Position numbers and translations under genes: made by a program
In this document: in pieces, positions 9,499 to 18,491 of the stretch
Numbering within the stretch: position 1 is the stretch's first letter
Layout of the letters: every line of letters begins with the position of its first letter
Source: JACKHO01 sp041398745
GTDB taxonomy: Bacteria > Planctomycetota > Planctomycetia > Planctomycetales > Planctomycetaceae
Direction of reading: 5' to 3'
Assembly: GCA_041398745.1 (NCBI GenBank)
Contig: JAWKUB010000002.1
Coordinates: 992,001-1,056,000, forward strand
DNA length: 64,000 nucleotides
Notes under the pieces: model-generated
The model's database searches: none
Seen by the model: the letters and a program-made list of their open reading frames with translations, nothing else
What the model was told of the DNA's origin: nothing

Positions 9499-11067
9499 CT
9501 AATTCTTCGCTAATGTCGGAGCTGCAACGGCCGCTCCGTTTTCATCGGCACAGGTTACTTTCAGGTGCGTTGGGCCAACATTAATGCCAGTCTGCACGCT
9601 GACGTTGACGTCGTTCTCTTCTTCAAGGTTCGTAATTTCGCGGCGTTTCTTGTTGATGAGGTAGTCAGCCACTCGCTGGTGCAGTTCGAGTTTGACGTTT
9701 TTCACCTTCGGAAGTGCCGAGGCCATCATTAACGCACGCATGACTTCAATGGCCATACTCTCGACTGTCTTCACATGTCCAGTGCCATTACAGCACGGGC
9801 AGTCCTCATAAATGCTCCGTTTGAGCGAAGGACGAATACGTTGCCGTGTCATTTCAATGAGACCGAACGGGCTGATCCGCAGTACCTTGGTGCGGGCCCG
9901 GTCACGCGCCACGCAGTCGCGAAGTTTCGCTTCCACCTTACGGCGGTGACGCTCATCACGCATGTCGATGAAGTCATTGACAATGACACCACCCAGGTCA
10001 CGCAGCCGAATTTGCCGGGCAATTTCCTCGGCGGCACGCATGTTGACCTGAAACGCGTTTTTCTCGGCGTCGTCATCACCACGGTACGAACCGCTGTTCA
10101 CATCAATGGCGACGAGAGCTTCGGTTTGATCGATAACCAGCGACCCGCCTCCTTTCAGCGGCACCCGACGTGACTGGATTTGATCGATTTTCTCTTCGAT
10201 GTTGTACTTGGCGAACAGCGGTTCTTTGCCGTCGTAGAACTTAATTCGATTCACGTTCTTGGGCATGACGACTTCCATGAAGTCGCGCGCCCGTTCGTAC
10301 GCTTCCTCTTCATCAATCCAGATGGCGGAAATCTCATTCGTGTACAAGTCGCGGATGGTCCGCGTAATCATGTCACTTTCTTCGTAAATCCCTGAAGGTG
10401 CTGGAGTTTTCTGCAGTCGCTGGACGAGCGTTTTCCACAAACGGGTCAGGTAGTTCATATCCCGCTGCAGGTCTTTTTCAGATCGATCGACACCCGCAGT
10501 GCGAATAATGAACCCCAAACCTTCAGGCGGTTCCAGACCTCGGAGAATGCGACGCAAGTTTCGGCGGGCATCTTCGTCAGCAATTTTGCGACTGACGCCA
10601 ACCCGGTTCAAGCCGGGCATGAGTACGAGGAATCGACCGGGGATGGAAATGTAGGTCGAGAGCGTTGGGCCTTTGGTACCAATTCCCTCTTTGATGACCT
10701 GAATGAGAACTTCACTGCCCCGCTGGAAAATGTCCTGAATGGGCGGCTTGTTTCGCGAGGTCCGATCGTTCAGTTTGCTGTTACGGCCGCGCTCAACCTC
10801 GGCACGTTCCCGGTCGTTCAGCAAATGCTTGTAGTACTGATACTCGACGTCACTGACATGCAGGAATCCGTTCCGACCGACACCAAAGTCGACGAAGACG
10901 GCCTGAATGCTGGGCTCGATATTGACGACTTTGCCTTTGTAGACATTGCCCACATAACTCTCGATGCTCGTCCTTTCGACGTATAACTCTTCGAGAATGC
11001 CATCTTCAATAATGGCAATGCGGCTCTCCTCCGGTTGAAGGACGTTAATGAGTACTTCCTTTTCCAT
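9499..11067 (-). CDS. rng: Ribonuclease E/G family endoribonuclease
   Basis: 522 residues. It is a single-strand endoribonuclease of the RNase G size class for rRNA processing and mRNA decay. It has an N-terminal S1-like RNA-binding part (GNVYKGKVVNIEPSIQAVFV), the catalytic DVNSG and NDFIDMRDE motifs (metal-binding Asp residues) and the zinc-link CPCCNGTG that joins dimers. It lacks the long C-terminal degradosome scaffold of E. coli RNase E. GAGGG precedes the ATG at 11067. A 292-base gap separates it from manA downstream; no convincing terminator was seen there. Confidence 0.93.
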   Translation of the reverse strand: MEKEVLINVLQPEESRIAIIEDGILEELYVERTSIESYVGNVYKGKVVNIEPSIQAVFVDFGVGRNGFLHVSDVEYQYYKHLLNDRERAEVERGRNSKLNDRTSRNKPPIQDIFQRGSEVLIQVIKEGIGTKGPTLSTYISIPGRFLVLMPGLNRVGVSRKIADEDARRNLRRILRGLEPPEGLGFIIRTAGVDRSEKDLQRDMNYLTRLWKTLVQRLQKTPAPSGIYEESDMITRTIRDLYTNEISAIWIDEEEAYERARDFMEVVMPKNVNRIKFYDGKEPLFAKYNIEEKIDQIQSRRVPLKGGGSLVIDQTEALVAIDVNSGSYRGDDDAEKNAFQVNMRAAEEIARQIRLRDLGGVIVNDFIDMRDERHRRKVEAKLRDCVARDRARTKVLRISPFGLIEMTRQRIRPSLKRSIYEDCPCCNGTGHVKTVESMAIEVMRALMMASALPKVKNVKLELHQRVADYLINKKRREITNLEEENDVNVSVQTGINVGPTHLKVTCADENGAAVAAPTLAKN

Positions 11068-11553
11068 AATTCCCTCTTCATTTGCTGGACGAACAGGGAC
11101 TCAAGCGCAGCAGAATTGCTTTCACTTCTCCGAGCCAATGGAGCATTGGCCTGTCTTCTCGAGTGACGTGTACCGTCCTCGGAAGCGTCAATCTCCGCGT
11201 GCGGCCGAGGGGGGAAAGCACTTTGTATTCTGTGCTCCCCGCTTGACCAGAATTGCGTCAGTCTTGAATTGATGCTGACGCATTGCCGCGGGACACCGTG
11301 AGCGCGCAGCAGCGAAGGGTTGGTTGCACGACAAACGTGCCAACCAACATCGCGTGCCTGCCTTCGCTTCACGGAAGGAGAAACCACTTGATGTATCCTG
11401 TTCGAAAATTGTCGAACGTATTTCCAATTCGCCGCTCCAGAACTCTCTGCAGCGGCACTTTCAGAGAGGCGGTCGTCACCCGTTGCGACGAATTCTCTCC
11501 ATGTATTTCCTCAGGCATTCTCAAATGCCGTGGAGATTGGCAGCGGCCTTCAA
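11068..11553. other. Intergenic region between enzyme I and ribonuclease genes
   Basis: 486 bases with no supported gene. A two-part hairpin at about 11496-11535 (outer TCTCCA/TGGAGA, inner GGCATT 11514-11519 / AATGCC 11524-11529) lies just downstream of the enzyme I stop and could be a 3' structure, but it lacks a T-run. The ribonuclease promoter should be in the lower-coordinate part; not identified. Confidence 0.4.
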
Positions 11554-13338
11554 CTAGGCCATGGCCAATTCCATATTTTCATTGTGCAGATACTTCGCCG
11601 CTTCTTTTTTCAGCAGGAAATCTGCGTCACGAGCCGACTCGAGTTCGGACACGCGCTCGTAAATGTCTTCACATTCTGAAATCGACAGTTTGCGGATCAT
11701 GTCTTTCAGAACCGGGATGGCCTGCGGTGTCACACTGACTTCCCGCAAACCCATGCCAATCAGTAAAGGCAGGTATTTCGGATCCGAACCCATTTGACCA
11801 CAAACGGTCACAGGAATTCCTGCATTGTTCGCCGCCTGCACTACCCCCTTAATGAGGAGCAGCACAGCAGGATCTGCAGGATTGTAGTACTTGGCGACGT
11901 GTGGATCGGCTCGATCGGCCGCCAACACGTACTGAATTAAATCGTTGGTGCCAATCGAGAAGAAGTCGACTTCCTTGGCGAACTTCGACGCCATCAGTGC
12001 CGCCGACGGAACTTCGACCATCATGCCGACTTTGACGTCTCGCGCGAAAGACTCACCCTCTTCCTCCAGGTCCTCAATGACATCTTTGAGAATCATTTTG
12101 GCCTGACGCAATTCAGTCAGAGAACCAATGAGTGGAAACATCAGTTTGACGTTTCCACCAACAGCGGCCTTCAAAATAGCACGCAACTGCGTCTTAAACA
12201 AATCGACGTATTCGAGGCTGACGCGAATACTCCGCAGGCCGAGTTCTCTATTCTGGACGCCGCGGAAGACCTGACGCATGGAGTCGGGAACTTTGTCTGC
12301 CCCGACATCGAGCGTACGGATCGTAATCGCGCGGTCACCAAACGCCTCAATTACCTTACGATAAGCACGATAGTGCTCATCTTCAGTCTTCTCCCGCATT
12401 CCATTCATATACAGGAATTCGGTCCGGTATAGACCAATACCGTCTGCTCCACGATTACATGCGTGGGCCGCTTCTTCAGGAAACTCGATGTTTCCTAAGA
12501 CGGATATGGGAATGCCATCGGTTGTTTCAGCCAGCCCCTCTCCACATGCCGCAAGCTGCAGCCGAATTTTCTGCTGCCTTGCTTCCTTCTTTTTATAGCT
12601 CTCGAGGGTCGGCTTGTCGGGATCGATGATAATTGTGCCGTGATCGCCATCGACGACGACGGTTTCGCCACCAGCCACGTCTGTCAGGAAATTCCCCACG
12701 CCAACAATGGCGGGAATTTCCAGCGCGCCGGCGAGGATTGCCGTGTGGCTGGTACTGCCACCGACTTCCGTTACGAACGCTTTGACAAAGTTACGATCCA
12801 AACTGGCGGTTTCACTCGGGGTTAAGTCGTGTGCCAGGACGACGACAGGTGCCGTCAGGTGAGAAAGCTCTTCCCGTTTCTCACCGAGAAGATGACGTAG
12901 CAACGAGCGTTCCAAATCGAAAATGTCGTTCGCTCGCTCGGCCAAGTACTGGTTCCCCAACTGCTGGAGACTTCTCGCATACCGGCGTAATACCACTGTA
13001 GACGCATATTCCGGCGAATGGTTCGACTCTCGGATGAGCTTTTCGATTTCCTGGGAAAGACGGGGATCAGTCAATAATTGCAGATGGGCTGCAAAAATTG
13101 CCCCGTATTCTTTGCCCATATGTTCAGCAGCAAGTGCCTCGTTTGCAGCGATTTCCTCACCCACATTCTTCATGGCCTGCCGCAGCCGCTCGACCTCAAC
13201 GTCGGCGGCATTGACATCGATGAAAGTGTTGGGAATACGGAAATCTTCCACGCCCAAAACCAGAGCGGGCGCAATGGCAATGTTTGGAGAAACTGCAATT
13301 CCGTATTTCGTAAGCATCTTTTCGCTGAGGCCTTTCAT
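11554..13338 (-). CDS. ptsI: Phosphoenolpyruvate-protein phosphotransferase (PTS enzyme I)
   Basis: 594 residues, full length for enzyme I. It autophosphorylates from phosphoenolpyruvate and passes the phosphate to HPr. The phosphohistidine domain carries GGSTSHTAILA with active His198. The C-terminal PEP-binding barrel shows GADGIGLYRTEFLYM, the FSIGTNDLIQYVLAADR block and VCGQMGSDP with the catalytic Cys. Start ATG at 13338, or possibly the internal Met eight codons on (MLTKYGIAVS), which fits the family N-terminus better. No HPr or sugar permease gene is nearby, so a regulatory role is possible. Confidence 0.93.
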   Translation of the reverse strand: MKGLSEKMLTKYGIAVSPNIAIAPALVLGVEDFRIPNTFIDVNAADVEVERLRQAMKNVGEEIAANEALAAEHMGKEYGAIFAAHLQLLTDPRLSQEIEKLIRESNHSPEYASTVVLRRYARSLQQLGNQYLAERANDIFDLERSLLRHLLGEKREELSHLTAPVVVLAHDLTPSETASLDRNFVKAFVTEVGGSTSHTAILAGALEIPAIVGVGNFLTDVAGGETVVVDGDHGTIIIDPDKPTLESYKKKEARQQKIRLQLAACGEGLAETTDGIPISVLGNIEFPEEAAHACNRGADGIGLYRTEFLYMNGMREKTEDEHYRAYRKVIEAFGDRAITIRTLDVGADKVPDSMRQVFRGVQNRELGLRSIRVSLEYVDLFKTQLRAILKAAVGGNVKLMFPLIGSLTELRQAKMILKDVIEDLEEEGESFARDVKVGMMVEVPSAALMASKFAKEVDFFSIGTNDLIQYVLAADRADPHVAKYYNPADPAVLLLIKGVVQAANNAGIPVTVCGQMGSDPKYLPLLIGMGLREVSVTPQAIPVLKDMIRKLSISECEDIYERVSELESARDADFLLKKEAAKYLHNENMELAMA

Positions 13339-13444
13339 CCATGGTTGCCATACTTCAGCCTACCTGAAGCATGCTCGACCTATACAGAGCAAATTTCAGT
13401 CCATCCCTGGACTGCTCATGAAATTCGTGGGTCTTGAGCCGACG

Positions 13445-15331
13445 CTACTTCTTGACGAACCGGTAGATTCCTTTGCCATCTCCGGTGACAATTCCGAAGT
13501 ACATCTCGCCGGAGGCATCATCGCCGAAGGTGATGACGGGCATTTTGTTGGAAGGAATTGACTCGTTCGACACAACCTTCTTAGCTGCTTCGTCGTAATG
13601 GAACGCGTAAATTTTACCAGAAACGTAATCGGCATAGACATATTTACCAGCAAGTTCCGGAATCGCTTTGCCACGGTAAACACCGCCACCAGTAATCGAT
13701 TTTCCAACCTGGTGATCGTACTCCCAGACGGGGGCGATCAAATCGCCACGATCACTGCTGCTTTGGTTGCTGAAGGTGTGGAAACCTTCGCGAAGATTCC
13801 AGCCGTAGTTTCCACCCTTGGTAATAATGTCAATTTCTTCCCACAGGTTTTGACCGACGTCACCGGCCCACAGGTGTCCGGTTTCGCGGTCGAAAGCCAT
13901 CCGCCAAATGTTGCGGAAGCCGTAGGCATAGATTTCCGGCTGTGCACCTTCTTTACCCACAAATGGGTTGTCGGCCGGAATCGAATAAGGCTTGTCGCCT
14001 GATGCCTTGTTGACGTCAATCCTCAATACAGACCCGAGAAGTACGCTGAGGTTCTGGGCGTTGTTGTAAGGATCGTTTCCGCTACCGCCATCACCCAGAG
14101 CAATGTACAGGTTTCCGTCGGGGCCAAAGGCAATGGTGCCTCCGTTATGATTCCAGAATGGCTGGTCAATTCGCATAAACTCTTTTTCTGAGTCCGCTGA
14201 GAATTTGCCAGTCGCCTTATCAGCAGTAAAGCGTGACACAACCGACGTGTGGGCGTCATCCTCCAGCGTGTAGTAGAGAAACACGTAGCCGTTTTCCTTG
14301 AAGTTGGGATGGAACGCCATTCCCAACAGGCCTTCTTCATTTTGACGATCGCTGTACTTCACCCGTTCGGTGATATCGAGCAGCAAATTGGCCTTCTTGG
14401 CGGACTTGTCCGCATGGAACGAGTAGATCAAACCATTCTGCTCAGCCACGTACAAATGGTCTGTTCCATCGCCAGCATGGGTGATGAAAATTGGGCGGAA
14501 GGTTTGAGCCCGACCACGCTCGTCTTCTGATGACCAGCCTTCCCATTCCAGGTTTGGAAACGCAACTTCGACACCCAAATCGAGGGTTCCGTCGATAGGC
14601 TCTGGAGCCTCGCCACTCTCCGGCAGTTCACGGATTTTGATGTTGCGGAATGCGACGAGATTACTGTGATCCTGCAGGCAAATGTGCCCCTTCTCGGCTT
14701 TCCCAAACATCGGGAATTGCGAGAACTTGCTTTTCGCAACCCGCTGTTCCCAGTCGGGATTACCAATTTGGAATGTGGCGTACCGCACACCGTTCATGTC
14801 AATTTCACACTGCTGCTTCGAAATTCGCAGGTAGATTTGGTTCCATTCGCCAGCTGGCCGTGTGGCGTCAGGAATGGTGCCGACAAACGGAATGGGTGAC
14901 GGCTGATACAACTGATACAGCCAGCCAGCCAATTGAGGATCGTGCCCTTTGACGTTGTCCTGGATTTGAATTTCCGGACCGGAATGCCACGGAGCGCCCC
15001 CCTCTTCGGTGACGCGGAACATCAGGCCACTGTTGCCGCCTTCCGAAATTCGATATTCGAGCAACAGTTCAAAATTCTCGTACTGCTTCGCGGTAATGAT
15101 GTCGCGAGCACCCTGCCCTTTGCGAATAAGCAGACCGTCCTCGACAACCCAGCCATCGGTAATGCTGTCCGACTTCCAGTTCCGCCAACCGTCGGTAGAT
15201 TTGCCATCAAACAGCAATGTCCAACCGCCGCGTTCTTCCGAAGCGGTCAACGTGTTGATGTCCTCAGATCGAGCAACCCCAGTGAGGCAGTAAGTCAGCG
15301 CAAGTGCGGCGAAAAGGATATGTCGTTTCAT
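13445..15331 (-). CDS. Secreted DUF1080 / sugar-dehydrogenase propeller fusion
   Basis: 628 residues from the ATG at 15331, chosen because a signal peptide follows (MKRHILFAALALTYCLTG); the frame extends 14 codons upstream. The N-terminal half (about 30-240) is a DUF1080 (3-keto-disaccharide hydrolase type) jelly roll: WTLLFDGKSTDGW, EGGNSGLMFRV, PAGEWNQIYL. The C-terminal half (about 270-628) is a six-bladed glucose/sorbosone dehydrogenase-like propeller: GLLGMAFHPNFKENGYVF, IALGDGGSGNDP, GYGFRN-like AYGFRNIWRMAFD, GGNYGW. These domains suggest exported glycan breakdown or oxidation. Cofactor (PQQ) binding is inferred from the family only. Confidence 0.87.
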   Translation of the reverse strand: MKRHILFAALALTYCLTGVARSEDINTLTASEERGGWTLLFDGKSTDGWRNWKSDSITDGWVVEDGLLIRKGQGARDIITAKQYENFELLLEYRISEGGNSGLMFRVTEEGGAPWHSGPEIQIQDNVKGHDPQLAGWLYQLYQPSPIPFVGTIPDATRPAGEWNQIYLRISKQQCEIDMNGVRYATFQIGNPDWEQRVAKSKFSQFPMFGKAEKGHICLQDHSNLVAFRNIKIRELPESGEAPEPIDGTLDLGVEVAFPNLEWEGWSSEDERGRAQTFRPIFITHAGDGTDHLYVAEQNGLIYSFHADKSAKKANLLLDITERVKYSDRQNEEGLLGMAFHPNFKENGYVFLYYTLEDDAHTSVVSRFTADKATGKFSADSEKEFMRIDQPFWNHNGGTIAFGPDGNLYIALGDGGSGNDPYNNAQNLSVLLGSVLRIDVNKASGDKPYSIPADNPFVGKEGAQPEIYAYGFRNIWRMAFDRETGHLWAGDVGQNLWEEIDIITKGGNYGWNLREGFHTFSNQSSSDRGDLIAPVWEYDHQVGKSITGGGVYRGKAIPELAGKYVYADYVSGKIYAFHYDEAAKKVVSNESIPSNKMPVITFGDDASGEMYFGIVTGDGKGIYRFVKK

Positions 15332-15562
15332 GGAAGGCGTGGATCTCAGTCGGATTGGCGTTCGTTGATACATTCAGCCGGCGCGCAGAAGAACCTGCGT
15401 GCCCAAACCAATGTGTATGGTGACGAAATCGTGCCTCAATGTGCAACTGAACAGCTACAGAATGCCACAGGCCTGCAATTCACACCACGACGCATTAATC
15501 GCAAGCCTTTTTCGGGTAATGCATTACACGCACAACCGCGAGCCAGCCAACCGCCGTGACGC

Positions 15563-16600
15563 CTACACTTGTTCGGTCAAATCCCATCCCGCGGCCACGG
15601 CAAAGGCGACGCCGCCAGCCAGGATGAAGCAGAACAGATCGAAAACGGACAATAAAGAAGTAGCCTCGTCGAAACCGGCTCCCTCAAGCTCGAATTCCGT
15701 CAGTTTCTTCAACTCGTCCCGCTCCTCTTCGGACATGTTGTCGTACTGAGCTTCAGCTTCTTCCCAAACCTTTGGTGGGATTACCTTTTTCATAAACTCA
15801 AAGTCGACTTCGAATTCATCCGATTCCCAGTAGTCTTCTCCCATTTCGGCGATGTACTCTTTCTCGAAGTCGAGTGCGAATTGCCGCGCTTCCTCTTCCG
15901 TAATTTCGCCACTGTCGAGTTTCTCCTGATGCAGTTCCTGAGCAAGCAGCAGAATCTGACCATCGCGAGAGTCATAAGCGGCCATTTCGTCTCGCATTTC
16001 AGCATTCACGCTGGCGACTGTGAGATTGACCGTAATGACCTTCCCCATGGTGATTGCGAATACCGCGACGATGAGTGCAGTAATCGCGGGCCCCCAGCCG
16101 TAGTCGTACTTGCTTGCCCCCAATCGCACACCGCCACCCACAAGCGCGCCCACGAGAATGGCAGCATAGTCGGAGTCATACGGCAACAGATACGCCAATA
16201 CGCCCCAGACGACAGCACCGATGATGCCACCAAGGAAGCCAGTTCCGGCCATCATTAAGTAGTGTACGGGCAGGGAATACTCGCCTGGTTCACCATCCTG
16301 TCGCCTCGGCTTCTTCTTTTTCTTTGAAGACTTACTTCCACTTTTCTTTTTGGGCGGCAAGCCGGGAGAGGGCGAAGACCGTGACGGCTTACCTACGGGC
16401 GTGGAATCAAAATCGAGGTCGTCGTCTTCGTCGGAATCTTCAAACCAGTCGGAGGGATCATCGTCATCAACGTCACTGTCCGGCGTCAGCAAAAAAGGCT
16501 GCTGGCAACCCGGGCACTTGGCCTTCTTGCCGAACATATTCGGATCGCGGATTTTGAGCGTCTTCTGGCAATTCGGACAGGTGCACTGTGACGTGGCCAT
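15563..16600 (-). CDS. Zinc-ribbon membrane protein, function unknown
   Basis: 345 residues from the ATG at 16600 (AGAGAGG upstream). The N-terminus is a zinc ribbon of the MJ0042 type with C8-x2-C11 and C29-x2-C32. It is followed by an acidic segment, a lysine/serine-rich linker (PPKKKSGSKSSKKKKK), two to four hydrophobic helices (about 120-205), a soluble acidic region with many Glu and a last hydrophobic segment at the C-terminus. I do not recognise a family beyond the ribbon. It starts 12 bases after the upstream membrane-protein gene and is likely in the same transcript, perhaps with purM. Confidence 0.8.
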   Translation of the reverse strand: MATSQCTCPNCQKTLKIRDPNMFGKKAKCPGCQQPFLLTPDSDVDDDDPSDWFEDSDEDDDLDFDSTPVGKPSRSSPSPGLPPKKKSGSKSSKKKKKPRRQDGEPGEYSLPVHYLMMAGTGFLGGIIGAVVWGVLAYLLPYDSDYAAILVGALVGGGVRLGASKYDYGWGPAITALIVAVFAITMGKVITVNLTVASVNAEMRDEMAAYDSRDGQILLLAQELHQEKLDSGEITEEEARQFALDFEKEYIAEMGEDYWESDEFEVDFEFMKKVIPPKVWEEAEAQYDNMSEEERDELKKLTEFELEGAGFDEATSLLSVFDLFCFILAGGVAFAVAAGWDLTEQV

Positions 16601-16612
16601 GAACAACCTCTC

Positions 16613-17113
16613 TCACTCGGAAGGGAATTCGCCGCGAACGGCCTTTTCCGGCGGAAGTGTCTTGAGGAATTCACGGACTTGATTCCGCGATTCTTCACTC
16701 ACGGGATACACCAGCGGCAAGCCCTGTTCTTCGCCGGTCACGTTATTAGGCAGCCCGGAAGGGGCGATTTCGAAAACACTTCCAGCCGAATCGCCCGCCC
16801 CTTTGATGGATTTCAAAGGCATGATGTACGTTTCACCAACTTGAACGGCCGTCTGCGACAGGTTTCGTAGCAGAATCTGTTTCTTAGAGACGCTGCCTCG
16901 CAGCTGCCCCACGATTTCTACTTCGCCAGGATTGAGTACCAGCACCCTGGCCTCGACTACGTACTCGGCCTGCCGCATTTGCAATTTGTTGATGGTCACC
17001 GGATTTGCCGTCAGCACGACAATCATGAGCAGCAGACAAATCCACACGGCCCCAATGCCAATGGCGGCAAACAGCAAGCCACGCTGCGGGACTGGTTTCT
17101 CAGGCTCAGTCAT
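16613..17113 (-). CDS. Single-span membrane protein, function unknown
   Basis: 166 residues. Two Met codons compete (17122 and 17113). I chose 17113 because AAGGA lies eight bases upstream of it but touches the earlier ATG. A single membrane helix (about 14-35, GLLFAAIGIGAVWICLLLMI) is followed by a soluble domain with beta-rich pattern (YVVEARVLVLNPGEVEIVGQ). No motif recognised. It lies between purM (52 bases upstream) and the zinc-ribbon gene (12 bases downstream), suggesting one transcript. Confidence 0.75.
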   Translation of the reverse strand: MTEPEKPVPQRGLLFAAIGIGAVWICLLLMIVVLTANPVTINKLQMRQAEYVVEARVLVLNPGEVEIVGQLRGSVSKKQILLRNLSQTAVQVGETYIMPLKSIKGAGDSAGSVFEIAPSGLPNNVTGEEQGLPLVYPVSEESRNQVREFLKTLPPEKAVRGEFPSE

Positions 17114-17165
17114 GGGCTTCATCCTTGTTCAGGGCACTACTCATGAAACTCGTTACGACACCGAG

Positions 17166-18215
17166 TCAGTTCTCGTAGCGGGCTGTTCCATCGCCCTCCG
17201 ACACTCGACCAATGACCCGCCATGCGTCTCCCTGCTTCGTGAGTTGATTGCCCACGGCTTCCAAATGTTCGGGACGGACGATGAGTACCAGCCCAATGCC
17301 CATGTTGAACACGCGGAACATTTCCTCGCGCTCGACATCGCCGAGCTTTTGAATCCAGTCGAAAATTGCAGGCGTCTGCCAAGTGCCACGATCAACAACC
17401 ACCGACACATTCTTCGGCAGCAACCGCTCAATGTTTTCTGCCAGTCCACCGCCTGTAATGTGTGCAATGGCGGACACCGACGCACGCAACACCGCATCTT
17501 CGAAAAGTTGAGCCAGCAGACTCGCATAAATCCGGGTTGGCCTGAGGAGTGCTTCACCGACGGTTGCATTCAGTTCGTCGACATGCGTGTCTGATTCCAG
17601 GCCAGCCAGTTCGAACACCACTTTGCGAACAAGGCTGTAACCATTGGAGTGAAGTCCCGACGAATCAATTCCAACTAGGACATCACCAGCCTGGATTTTG
17701 AATCCATCGATGAGTTGCTCACGTTCGACAACGCCCACGCAGAAACCCGCCATGTCGAATTCGCCGTCGGCGTAGACGTCGGGCATGATCGCCGTCTCGC
17801 CGCCAATGAGCGCCGCTCCGGCGTCGACACAACCATCACTCACGCCCTTCACGAGTGCTGCAATGAGGTCAGGGTTGTCCTTCCCCAAAGCCAGGTAATC
17901 GAGGAAAAACAACGGCTCTGCGCCGAGACAGAGGCAGTCGTTGACGCACATGGCGACCAAATCGACGCCGACGGTGTCGTACCGATTCGTTCGAAACGCC
18001 ACTTTTAGCTTCGTGCCGACACCATCAGTCCCTGAGACGAGCACCGGGTCTTTGTATTGATGCTTTCCATCAAACAGCCGGAACAGGCCAGCGAATCCAC
18101 CAGCCAGCGGCAGGACGCGGCTATTGTGAGTCCGCTGAGCGAATTGGGGCAGCCGCTGCATGGCATCGGCATATTGATCCAAATCGACTCCAGCATCTTT
18201 GTAACTGACGGCCAT
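17166..18215 (-). CDS. purM: Phosphoribosylformylglycinamidine cyclo-ligase
   Basis: 349 residues from the ATG at 18215 (MAVSYKDAGVD is the family N-terminus; the frame runs 27 codons further up but without support). The enzyme makes 5-aminoimidazole ribonucleotide (AIR) from FGAM with ATP in purine synthesis. Signatures are SGTDGVGTKLKVAF, LIGGETAIMPD, DSSGLHSNGYSLVRK and HITGGGLAENIERLLP. Cytoplasmic. No other purine gene is adjacent; two small membrane-protein genes follow. Confidence 0.95.
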   Translation of the reverse strand: MAVSYKDAGVDLDQYADAMQRLPQFAQRTHNSRVLPLAGGFAGLFRLFDGKHQYKDPVLVSGTDGVGTKLKVAFRTNRYDTVGVDLVAMCVNDCLCLGAEPLFFLDYLALGKDNPDLIAALVKGVSDGCVDAGAALIGGETAIMPDVYADGEFDMAGFCVGVVEREQLIDGFKIQAGDVLVGIDSSGLHSNGYSLVRKVVFELAGLESDTHVDELNATVGEALLRPTRIYASLLAQLFEDAVLRASVSAIAHITGGGLAENIERLLPKNVSVVVDRGTWQTPAIFDWIQKLGDVEREEMFRVFNMGIGLVLIVRPEHLEAVGNQLTKQGDAWRVIGRVSEGDGTARYEN

Positions 18216-18491
18216 CGACGAGTATTCCGGCTTGCGGGGTACAAAAGAGACAGAACGACAACGCCAATGGTACGGAACCTGAGAGAGTGATTCCATCGTG
18301 CGGTCCTACCATCTGAGTGGATGCAGGAATTCCAGCACAACATCTCGTTTTGACAAATACCGCCCACCACCGCGTCGATGGTTTACACAAGTCAGATTTG
18401 ATGTTACGTTCAAAATGCCTTAGCGGGGTAAATCTCGGAGCACCGCGTTCAAATCGGCCCCGCATCCACTCTCCAATTGGGAGTTAACAGC

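Noticed and set aside
11283..11738. 151-codon plus-strand frame between the enzyme I and ribonuclease genes
   Set aside because: It runs into the antisense of the enzyme I gene and has no recognisable motif.
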